Assembly (NCBI GenBank): GCA_040384265.1
Contig: JAZKJM010000005.1
Coordinates: 425,166 to 489,165, forward strand
Length of the DNA: 64,000 nt
Reading direction: 5' to 3'
Source: Pseudomonadota bacterium
GTDB lineage: Bacteria > Pseudomonadota > Alphaproteobacteria > Rickettsiales > UBA3002
Shown here: positions 57,046-64,000 of the stretch, in pieces
How the letters are laid out: each line of letters opens with the position of its first letter
Numbering within the stretch: position 1 is the first letter of the stretch
Notes under the pieces: generated by a model
What the model was told of the DNA's origin: nothing
The model's database searches: none
The model's input: only the letters and a program-made list of their open reading frames with translations
Position numbers and translations under genes: made by a program

Positions 57046-58887
57046 GTGAGCGATATTACCAGCGATATCCTGGCCCTGAGCTTCGATAGCGTCAGCTCGC
57101 CGTCGATCACGGTCAAGCTGCCTGAGCAGCTGTATGGCAGCCATTCGCTCGGCTGGGGCGTGGCGTGGTATCCCAACGATAACCAGGCGGCGATTGTTAA
57201 AAAAGACCCCGCCGCACGCGGTGCCGATATCCAGATCGAAGCGCTGGCGGACTGGAACAACTACCGTTCCTCGGTGTTTTTCTGCAAAGCCAAAGGCGCC
57301 GCGAAGGGCTACACCCACCACGAAACCCAACCGTTTTCGCGCAGTTTCGCCGGGCATGACTGGCTGTTCATGCATAATGGCGATCTCGATAAAATCCGCC
57401 TCGCGGAGCTGCACACCGATAAATCCCGCGTGCTGGAGCCGGTCGGCCGCACGGATTCCGAACTCGCCTTCTGCATCCTGCTCGGCCGGATGATGGAAAC
57501 GGATGCGCGCCAACTATCGGATGTGCCCTACAGCCTGCTGCTCAGCTGGTTCCAGCAGTTCGACCCGCTCGGCAGCGCGGATATGGTGATTTCCGATGGT
57601 ACCACGATGGCGATTTTCTGCGGCACCAATTCGGTGCGCAAGCTGTATTACAGCCGCATCCAGCCGCCCGATCAGGCGCTGCATTTCAATTCCGAGACCA
57701 TGAAACTCGACCTCGCCGACTCGCGCGACACCTACCGCACCGCGCTCATCGTCACCTCGTCGCCGTTCGATGCTGGCAGCTGGCTGGAGATGAAACCCGG
57801 GCAATTGCTCATCGTCCGTCAGGGGCTGGTGGTGTTCAACAGCATTCCCAATCTGGCGCAGCCCTTCCCGCAGCCGCAGCAATTTGCGGGCAGCAGTAAT
57901 GCCGCCACGCCCGGCAATTTCGGTGCGATGCAGGCCGAGCAGGCGCAATTGCTCCACCATTCGGTGGTCAATATTCGCTCCATCACCCGCACCGAGCAAG
58001 GCACGCCGCTGGCCTACCGCACGTTCGATATCACCCATGAAACGCGCTACCATTACAGCGAGCCGGTGGAGCACAGCACCCACACCTTCCGCCTGCAGCC
58101 AGTGGAAGACCCGGTGCAGGAGGTGGTTAGTTCCGTCTTCACCATCTCGTCGCAAGGCGAGGAAATCCGCTACGAAGACGTGTTCGGCAACCAGTCGATC
58201 TATTACAGCATCAACACGCCTTACACCGAAATCACGATCCAAAGCGTCAGCCGGATCAAGGTCTATGCCATGCCGCCGGACGATCACAGCCTGTCGCAGC
58301 GAAAAACCTCGATTCCGCTGATCTGGATGCCCTGGCAGCAGCAGATGATGATGCCCTACCTGTTGCCCGCCGAGCTGCCCGAAACCCAACTGCGCGAGCT
58401 GACGGATTACGCGATGAGCTTCGTCCGCCGCAATGATTACAACCTGATGGAAACGCTCAAGGATATGAACCTGAGCATCTACCGCGACTACACCTATGTG
58501 CCCGGCATCACGTCGCTCTCGACCACACCGTTTGAGGTCTATACCTCGCGTCAGGGCGTCTGCCAGGATTTCGCGAACCTGCTCATCTGCCTCGCCCGTT
58601 TGCTCAGCATTCCCGCGCGTTACCGCATGGGTTACATTTTCACCGGCAGCAGCTATGAAAACAAGATCCAGTCGGATGCGTCGCATGCATGGGTCGAGAT
58701 TTACATCCCCTATGTCGGCTGGCGCGGGTTTGATCCCACCAATGGCTGCATGGTGGCGCAGGATCATGTGCGCGTCGCCAGCGGCCGCAATTACCGGGAT
58801 GCGACGCCCACATCCGGCACGATTTTCAAAGGTGGCGGCACCGAAACCCTCAGCGCTGATGTGAAGATGAATGAGGTGCTTGGATGA
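57046..58887 (+). CDS. Glutamine-amidotransferase-like / transglutaminase fusion
   Basis: The 613-residue product joins a class II glutamine amidotransferase-like domain (about 1-270: SHSLGWGVAWYPND, FMHNGDLD, GRTDSELAFCILL) to a transglutaminase half (about 325-613) with its beta domain (FDITHETRYHYSEPVEHS) and core triad Cys506, His547 and Asp563. The amidotransferase family needs Cys at position 2; here the start (GTG at 57046, GAGG upstream) gives Ser2 and no Cys aligns, so glutaminase activity is doubtful. It lies divergent from the DUF2126 gene across 98 bases and leads toward the ATP-grasp gene. Confidence 0.82.
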   Translation: MSDITSDILALSFDSVSSPSITVKLPEQLYGSHSLGWGVAWYPNDNQAAIVKKDPAARGADIQIEALADWNNYRSSVFFCKAKGAAKGYTHHETQPFSRSFAGHDWLFMHNGDLDKIRLAELHTDKSRVLEPVGRTDSELAFCILLGRMMETDARQLSDVPYSLLLSWFQQFDPLGSADMVISDGTTMAIFCGTNSVRKLYYSRIQPPDQALHFNSETMKLDLADSRDTYRTALIVTSSPFDAGSWLEMKPGQLLIVRQGLVVFNSIPNLAQPFPQPQQFAGSSNAATPGNFGAMQAEQAQLLHHSVVNIRSITRTEQGTPLAYRTFDITHETRYHYSEPVEHSTHTFRLQPVEDPVQEVVSSVFTISSQGEEIRYEDVFGNQSIYYSINTPYTEITIQSVSRIKVYAMPPDDHSLSQRKTSIPLIWMPWQQQMMMPYLLPAELPETQLRELTDYAMSFVRRNDYNLMETLKDMNLSIYRDYTYVPGITSLSTTPFEVYTSRQGVCQDFANLLICLARLLSIPARYRMGYIFTGSSYENKIQSDASHAWVEIYIPYVGWRGFDPTNGCMVAQDHVRVASGRNYRDATPTSGTIFKGGGTETLSADVKMNEVLG

Positions 58888-58910
58888 TGACCTACGCCGC
58901 ATTTTCCACA

Positions 58911-58993
58911 TCGTCATTGCGAGCGAAGCGCGGCAATCCATCTTTCTTTTCGTGGCCAAGATGGATTGCTTCGCTAAGCGCTCGCAATGACGA
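58911..58993. repeat. Palindromic intergenic repeat overlapping the ATP-grasp start
   Basis: A long hairpin whose arms TCGTCATTGCGAGCGAAGC (58911-58929) and the inverse of CGCTCGCAATGACGA extend through GCAATCCATCTT/AAGATGGATTGC. It resembles a palindromic repeat that I know from several proteobacterial genomes. It fills the gap after the fusion gene, and its right arm contains the most upstream start codon of the next gene. Confidence 0.8.
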
Positions 58994-60480
58994 TGCGAGA
59001 ACTTTCGGCAACCAACAAGAAGCATGGTAGCGTCTTGAACTTCGATAACTATCAGACCAAGAATTTCTACGACGAATTGATCGGCCCGAAAGGCCGCCCG
59101 CGGCCGCTGGCGACGCCGCTGATCGAGCAGGTCAACGCCCTTTCACCGAAAGAACTGCGCCGCTTACAGAAGGTTGCTGAAACGGCGCTGCACCAGCAAG
59201 GCATCACCTTCAGCGTCTATGGCGATAAAAAAGGCACCGAGAAAATCATCCCGTTCGACATCATCCCGCGCATTGTGCCCGGCGATGAATGGGCGCGGCT
59301 GGAACGCGGGCTAAAACAGCGCATCGAGGCGCTGAACCTGTTCATCGACGATATTTACAACGAGCAGCGCATCCTCAAAGATAAAATTATTCCCGAGAAA
59401 CTGATCCTCTCCTCGGCCTGCTACCTCAAGCAATGCATCGGTCTTAAACCACCCGGCGGCATCTGGATTCACATCACCGGTACCGACCTCGTGCGCGATG
59501 GCGATGGCAGCTACTACGTGCTGGAAGATAACCTGCGCTGCCCGTCGGGCATCTCGTATGTGCTGCAGAACCGCGCCATCCAGAAACGCACCTTCCCGAG
59601 CGCCTTTGCGGCGATGAAAGTGCGGCCCGTCTCCAATTACGGCGACCATCTCTACGAAACCCTGCGCCACGCCGCGCCCAAAAGCGCGGGCGAGAAGGTC
59701 AACATCATCGTGCTCACGCCGGGCATCTATAACGCAGCCTATTTCGAGCATGCCTTCCTCGCCCAGCAAATGGGCGTACCGCTGGCGGAAGGATCGGACC
59801 TCACCGTCATCAACGATCAGGTGATGCTGCGCACCACCCGCGGCTTCGAAAAAGTGGATGTAATTTACCGCCGGATTGACGATGATTTCCTCGACCCGCA
59901 GGCCTTCCGCGAGGATTCCATGCTCGGCGTACCGGGCATTATGGAATGCTACCGCAAAGGCACGGTCACCCTTGCCAATGCGCCCGGCACCGGTATCGCG
60001 GATGATAAAGCGGTCTATGCCTATGTGCCGCAAATCATCAAATATTATCTCGGCGAAGACGCCATCATCCCCAACGTGCCGACCTATGTATGCTGGGACA
60101 AAAAACAGCGCGAGCATGTGCTGGCCAACTTGCATTCGCTGGTGGTGAAAGCAGTCAATCTCTCGGGCGGCTACGGCATGCTGATCGGCCCACAATCAAG
60201 CGCGGCGGAGCGCACGGAATTCGCTGCCCGCATTCGCAAAAACCCACGCGATTATATCGCCCAGCCCACCCTCAACCTGTCGCGCAGCCCAACCATGATC
60301 GGCAACGCGATTGAGGGCCGCCATGTGGATTTCAGGCCCTATATCCTCTACGGAAAATCCGTTTTCGTGCTGCCCGGCGGGCTCACCCGCGTGGCGCTCA
60401 CCAAGGGTTCGCTGGTGGTCAATTCCTCGCAAGGCGGCGGCAGCAAAGACACCTGGGTGCTGGAGGATGGGCATGCTTAG
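58987..60480 (+). CDS. Circularly permuted ATP-grasp protein
   Basis: A 497-residue member of the CP_ATPgrasp_2 (DUF404/DUF407) family, which is expected to form amide bonds using ATP. Family phrases include FDIIPRIVPGDEWARLERGL, DGSYYVLEDNLRCPSGISYV, the metal-site IYRRIDDDFLDP, VVKAVNLSGGYGMLIGP and the C-terminal SSQGGGSKDTWVL. The ATG at 58987 and another at 58993 lie inside the palindromic repeat and have no ribosome site. The next alternative is a TTG at 59035, just before the conserved part begins. The alpha-E gene overlaps its end by eight bases. Confidence 0.9.
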   Translation: MTMRELSATNKKHGSVLNFDNYQTKNFYDELIGPKGRPRPLATPLIEQVNALSPKELRRLQKVAETALHQQGITFSVYGDKKGTEKIIPFDIIPRIVPGDEWARLERGLKQRIEALNLFIDDIYNEQRILKDKIIPEKLILSSACYLKQCIGLKPPGGIWIHITGTDLVRDGDGSYYVLEDNLRCPSGISYVLQNRAIQKRTFPSAFAAMKVRPVSNYGDHLYETLRHAAPKSAGEKVNIIVLTPGIYNAAYFEHAFLAQQMGVPLAEGSDLTVINDQVMLRTTRGFEKVDVIYRRIDDDFLDPQAFREDSMLGVPGIMECYRKGTVTLANAPGTGIADDKAVYAYVPQIIKYYLGEDAIIPNVPTYVCWDKKQREHVLANLHSLVVKAVNLSGGYGMLIGPQSSAAERTEFAARIRKNPRDYIAQPTLNLSRSPTMIGNAIEGRHVDFRPYILYGKSVFVLPGGLTRVALTKGSLVVNSSQGGGSKDTWVLEDGHA

Positions 60481-61408
60481 CCGCGTCGCCAGTTCCATTT
60501 ATTGGATGAGCCGCTATCTGGAGCGCGCCGAGAATGTCGCGCGCTTCATTGCCGTCAACGAGCATTTAATTCTGGATATGGGCCTCGCGCCCGATAACGC
60601 GCAGTGGAGCCCGCTTGTCACCACCAGTGGCGACGATGTGGATTTCGCCCTTCGCTATGACGAGCCGAGCGAAAAAAACGTACTGTTCTTCCTCACCTTC
60701 GACGAGAAAAACCCGAACTCGATCTACTCCTGCATCTGCGCCGCGCGCGAGAATGCGCGTACCGTGCGCGAGGTGATTTCCTCCGAAATGTGGGAGCAAA
60801 TCAACGCCATGTATCACTCCGTGCAGAACCACCGCCGCAAACGGCGGATGGATAATCTGCAGGCGTTTTATGCCTCCATCCGCACCGGCAGTTTCCTGTT
60901 TGCGGGCCTCACCGCCAACACCATGTCGCATAATGAGGCATGGCAGTTCGCCCGCGTTGGCCGCCTGCTGGAGCGCGCCGATAAAACCGCGCGCCTGCTC
61001 GATGTGAAATATTTCCTGCTGCTGCCCAACCCGGCATTCGTCGATTCACCGTATGACGCCGTCGAGTGGGGCGCGGTGCTCAAATCCGCCAATGCGTTTG
61101 AAATGTATCGCAAGCATTACCACAGCATCAATTACCGCGATGTCGCGCGCTTCCTCATCTTCGACACTGCGTTTCCGCGTGCTCTCACCTATTGCGTGAA
61201 CGGCGCGCGCGACTCGCTCGCCGCCATCACGCGCGAGCTGGGGGTCAGCGTCAACGCAGAAGACGAAATGGAAAAACTGGTTTCCATGCTACAAGCCAGC
61301 ACGATCGATGGCTTGCTCGGCAACGGGTTGCACGAGTTTATCGATATTTTCCAGTTCAACCTGAACGTGGTCGATCAGGCCATCTACCGCGCATTTTTTG
61401 CCCGCTGA
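60473..61408 (+). CDS. Alpha-E domain protein (DUF403)
   Basis: The 311-residue all-helical product starts with MLSRVASSIYWMSRYLERAE, the hallmark of alpha-E proteins. The repeated ARVGRLLERADKTARLLD phrase inside and the DVARFLIFDTAFPRAL segment also fit. Alpha-E proteins always travel with circularly permuted ATP-grasp proteins and transglutaminases, and they are thought to assist in peptide modification. GGAGGATGG precedes the ATG, which lies within the end of the ATP-grasp gene. Confidence 0.92.
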   Translation: MLSRVASSIYWMSRYLERAENVARFIAVNEHLILDMGLAPDNAQWSPLVTTSGDDVDFALRYDEPSEKNVLFFLTFDEKNPNSIYSCICAARENARTVREVISSEMWEQINAMYHSVQNHRRKRRMDNLQAFYASIRTGSFLFAGLTANTMSHNEAWQFARVGRLLERADKTARLLDVKYFLLLPNPAFVDSPYDAVEWGAVLKSANAFEMYRKHYHSINYRDVARFLIFDTAFPRALTYCVNGARDSLAAITRELGVSVNAEDEMEKLVSMLQASTIDGLLGNGLHEFIDIFQFNLNVVDQAIYRAFFAR

Positions 61409-61924
61409 TTAGCTCGGTGCGCCGAGGAAATCCATTTTGCCAAGCTCCACCCCGTTATGGCGCAAAATCGCGTAGGCTACAGTGGTGTGGAAATAGAGGT
61501 TGGGCACCACAAACCCCAGCAAATAAGCCTGCCCGCTGAACTGCAGATCGCGGCCGCCGACTTTCAGGCTGATGGTTTTTTCTTCCGTGCCATTTACCTG
61601 CGCGGCGGGGATGGTGTTCAGGAAGGCGATGGTTTTGGCAATGCGTTCCTGCAGCTCAGGGAAGGTCGTTTCCGTATCCGCAAAGCTTGGCACTTCCACG
61701 CCCGCAAGGCGCGCCGCGCCGCCTTTCACGATATCCGATGCGATCTGGATTTGCTTGGGAAGTGGCAGCATATCCGGCGCCAACCGCGCGGCCATGAACA
61801 CCGAAGGATCGATCTTTTTCGCTTCCGCATGCGCCGCCGCTTTGGCCAGCACCGCCGAAAGATTAGTCAGCCCGCGGATGAAAGCGGGGATGGATGCGTC
61901 ATACATGGATAGGGTCATGGCCAT
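61409..61924 (-). CDS. DUF1993 family protein
   Basis: A 171-residue soluble protein with the DUF1993 pattern: SMYDASIPAFIRGLTNLSAV at the start, LAPDMLPLPKQIQIASD in the middle and LGFVVPNLYFHTTVAYAILRHNGVELGK at the end (read in two parts). DUF1993 resembles the DinB-like four-helix fold; no function is established. It abuts the convergent alpha-E gene without a gap. Confidence 0.85.
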   Translation of the reverse strand: MAMTLSMYDASIPAFIRGLTNLSAVLAKAAAHAEAKKIDPSVFMAARLAPDMLPLPKQIQIASDIVKGGAARLAGVEVPSFADTETTFPELQERIAKTIAFLNTIPAAQVNGTEEKTISLKVGGRDLQFSGQAYLLGFVVPNLYFHTTVAYAILRHNGVELGKMDFLGAPS

Positions 61925-62074
61925 AGCTCCGTAAGGGGTGAATCGCAGCCAGCCCTACACCCGCCTCCTGCCGGGCGTAACTAAAAAATAGTTTAGCCGC
62001 GCTATCGATTTCGATGTAGTATCAGGCTGGCATCAGCTTTGCCCTGTATCGATTAAGCCAAGCATGAGGATCGC

Positions 62075-63415
62075 ATGAGCCAAATCGCTTATATCGCTGC
62101 CAACCGCTTTGGCATGGGCAGCGGCCCAACCGACGCCGCGCTGACCGAAAGCACGGTGATGCCCTGGCTGTGGGGGCAACTGCAAGCACCCCAGAAACCA
62201 AGCGCCGCAGCGGCCGCGCTTGCCTCCGCCCGCAGCAACGCGCTGAAGCTGCATCTCGCCGGACAGACCAAGGATAAGGTGACGGTGCAAAAGGCTCGCC
62301 ACGAAATGCGTGAAATTTTCATCCGCGAAATGCGCGTGCGCCTTGCGGATGCGGTCGCCACCCCTGCCCCGCTTTATGAGCGGCTGGTTAATTTCTGGAG
62401 CAACCATTTCACCATCTCGGTGCAAAAAGGCAGCTTGCTTGGCATCGCGGTGGCGTATGAACGCGAGGCGATCCGCCCGCATATCACCGGCCGCTTCGAG
62501 GATATGCTGCTTGCCGTCGTGCACCACCCAACCATGCTGGCGTTTCTCGATAACACGCAATCGGTCGGCACCGCGTCCATGGTCGGCATGCGCAAAAGCA
62601 AGGGCATCAACGAGAACCTCGCGCGCGAAATTATGGAGCTGCACACGCTGGGCGTCAATGGCGGCTACAGCCAAGCGGATGTGACCAGCTTCGCTAAAGT
62701 GCTGACTGGCTGGACCAAAGGCGGGCCGGAAAACGACCGTCCGGATGGGTTTGCCTTCGTTGAGAAGCGCCACGAACCGGGCGCACAAACTATCCTTGGC
62801 AAACACTACGCGCAAAGCGGTGAAGCGCAGGGCATCGCCGTGCTGCGCGATTTGGCGAACCACCCGGCGACCGCGCGTTTTATCGCCACCAAGCTAGCCC
62901 GCCATTTTGTGGCAGATGATCCGCCGGAAGCAGCCATCGCCACGCTTGCCGCCAGCTTCACCCAAAGCGGCGGCGATTTAAAAACCGTTTACCGCACGCT
63001 GCTCGAATTGCCGCAAGCATGGTCGCTCGCCACGCCAAAAATTAAAAGCAGCTACGACCTTGTCGTCTCCGCCATGCGCCTGTGCGCGGGTGGCAACGGG
63101 CCGCCAGAAACGCTGGTATGGGCCGTGCAATCGCTGCGCTATCTGGGTGATGTGCCGTTTTATGCCAATTCCCCCGCCGGGTTTGCGGATATGGCGAAAA
63201 ACATCGCCGGGCCGGAAGCGGTGCTGCGCCGCATTGAATGGGCGAAGGATGCGGCGGGCCGCCTGAGCGCCACCGCCGCGCCCTTTGCCCAACTTGCGCA
63301 GCGCGCCATCGGCCCCATCATGAGCGCACCGACCCGTGCCGCGCTCGCCAGCGCGCGCGATCAACGCGAAGGCATCGCGCTGCTGCTTGCCTCACCCGAA
63401 TTTCAACGGAGATAA
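62075..63415 (+). CDS. DUF1800 family protein
   Basis: A 446-residue protein with the family start IAANRFGMG and the phrases RLVNFWSNHFTISV, GINENLAREIMELHTLGV and VLTGWT. DUF1800 genes are nearly always followed by a DUF1501 gene, as here two bases later. Their biochemical role is unknown. No signal peptide is seen, which is notable because the partner is clearly exported. GAGGA precedes the ATG. Confidence 0.88.
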   Translation: MSQIAYIAANRFGMGSGPTDAALTESTVMPWLWGQLQAPQKPSAAAAALASARSNALKLHLAGQTKDKVTVQKARHEMREIFIREMRVRLADAVATPAPLYERLVNFWSNHFTISVQKGSLLGIAVAYEREAIRPHITGRFEDMLLAVVHHPTMLAFLDNTQSVGTASMVGMRKSKGINENLAREIMELHTLGVNGGYSQADVTSFAKVLTGWTKGGPENDRPDGFAFVEKRHEPGAQTILGKHYAQSGEAQGIAVLRDLANHPATARFIATKLARHFVADDPPEAAIATLAASFTQSGGDLKTVYRTLLELPQAWSLATPKIKSSYDLVVSAMRLCAGGNGPPETLVWAVQSLRYLGDVPFYANSPAGFADMAKNIAGPEAVLRRIEWAKDAAGRLSATAAPFAQLAQRAIGPIMSAPTRAALASARDQREGIALLLASPEFQRR

Positions 63416-63417
63416 CC

Positions 63418-64000
63418 ATGAGCATCAGCCGCCGGGAATTCATCAAGGGCGCGGGCGCGATGGCGGCGCTTGGGCTCGTTGGCATGCCGCGCCTGAGCTT
63501 TGCGAGCCTGCCGACGGATAACCGCTTTATCCTCGTCATCCTGCGCGGCGCGCTCGATGGGCTGGCCGCCGTGCCGCCCTATGGCGACCGCGATTATAAA
63601 GCGCAACGCCGCAGCCTTGCCTTTGCCGAACCCGGCGAGCTGGATGGCGCGCTGGACCTCAACGGGTTCTTCGGCCTCAACCCGGCCATGCAGCCATTGA
63701 TGGCGCTCTACCAACAAAAACAGCTCGCCGTGTTGCATGCGGTCGCCTCGCCTTACCGCGAGCGCTCGCATTTCGATGCGCAAAACCTGCTGGAAAACGG
63801 CACCCTCGCCGCCAACGGCACCAGCGGTTGGCTGAACCGTGCGCTGCAGGCGCTCAAGGCAGATGCGGGCGCGGGCATCGCCATCAACCAGCAAATTCCC
63901 CTCGTGCTGCAAGGCGCGGTGGATGTGGGCTCCTGGGCCGCCAAAAGCCGCGATGTCGATGCGGCAAGCGACTACATGACCAAAATCGCCAGCCTCTATC
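63418..64000 (+). CDS. DUF1501 family exported protein (3' end outside window)
   Basis: The visible 194 residues begin with a twin-arginine signal, SRREFIKGAGAMAALGLVG, so the protein is probably exported folded. The mature part shows RFILVILRGALDGLAAVPPYGD, the HAVASPYRERSHFDAQNLLE block and GTSGWLNRAL, all typical of DUF1501 (sulfatase/alkaline-phosphatase-like fold). It follows DUF1800 after two bases. The frame runs off the end of the window. Confidence 0.9.
   Translation, partial: MSISRREFIKGAGAMAALGLVGMPRLSFASLPTDNRFILVILRGALDGLAAVPPYGDRDYKAQRRSLAFAEPGELDGALDLNGFFGLNPAMQPLMALYQQKQLAVLHAVASPYRERSHFDAQNLLENGTLAANGTSGWLNRALQALKADAGAGIAINQQIPLVLQGAVDVGSWAAKSRDVDAASDYMTKIASLY

Overview
The window reads as a piece of an alphaproteobacterial chromosome. 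The clearest evidence is the CtrA cell-cycle regulator next to ChpT (its phosphotransferase), a DUF1674/SDHAF4-type small protein, and the style of the fliI-fliJ and ftsE regions. GC is high across most of the window. Genes are packed tightly: many ATGA-type stop/start overlaps, and several convergent pairs overlap at their 3' ends. I cannot assign an order or genus from sequence alone.

Layout. 1-7.7 kb is housekeeping: lysA (cut by the window edge), hpt, a zinc-ribbon membrane protein, ftsE, ydcF-like, gmhB, ftsX, grpE, rph, rdgB, a flavin reductase and a small membrane protein. 7.7-12.6 kb holds a ScsB/DsbD-like thiol reductase, a periplasmic redoxin, a methyltransferase, pdxH and an Ala/Pro-rich lipoprotein. 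12.6-14.4 kb is fliI-fliJ. 14.4-15.8 kb is an unknown protein with an internal duplication. 16.1-19.8 kb is the ctrA / cheW / kinase-less cheA-like / chpT group. 19.9-22.8 kb holds gmhA, rpe, rsmB, the DUF1674 gene and tRNA-Ala(TGC). 23-28.7 kb is mixed: an orphan gene, a DUF748/AsmA-like protein, a small iron-permease-like protein, endonuclease V and a KefB/YbaL-type antiporter.

28.7-53.7 kb is the accessory-looking part. First comes a two-gene minus-strand cassette: a giant protein of about 2,046 residues with internal repeats, overlapping a downstream superfamily 2 helicase. I recognise no described system in it. Next is a complete type I secretion locus: a divergent HlyC-type acyltransferase, a 3,618-residue RTX protein, a PrtD-like ABC transporter, an HlyD-type adaptor, and a NodT/TolC-type outer-membrane lipoprotein on the opposite strand. 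The RTX protein carries an embedded GH114-like domain and 19 copies of a long repeat.

53.8-61.4 kb is the widespread but poorly understood transglutaminase / ATP-grasp / alpha-E group: a DUF2126 transglutaminase, a glutamine-amidotransferase-like/transglutaminase fusion that lacks the usual N-terminal Cys, a circularly permuted ATP-grasp protein and an alpha-E protein. The last 2.6 kb holds a DUF1993 protein and a DUF1800-DUF1501 pair; the DUF1501 gene runs off the end.

Three composite palindromic intergenic elements are visible (about 1.1, 9.7 and 58.9 kb). All identifications are from reading motifs and recalled family features; no database search was run.
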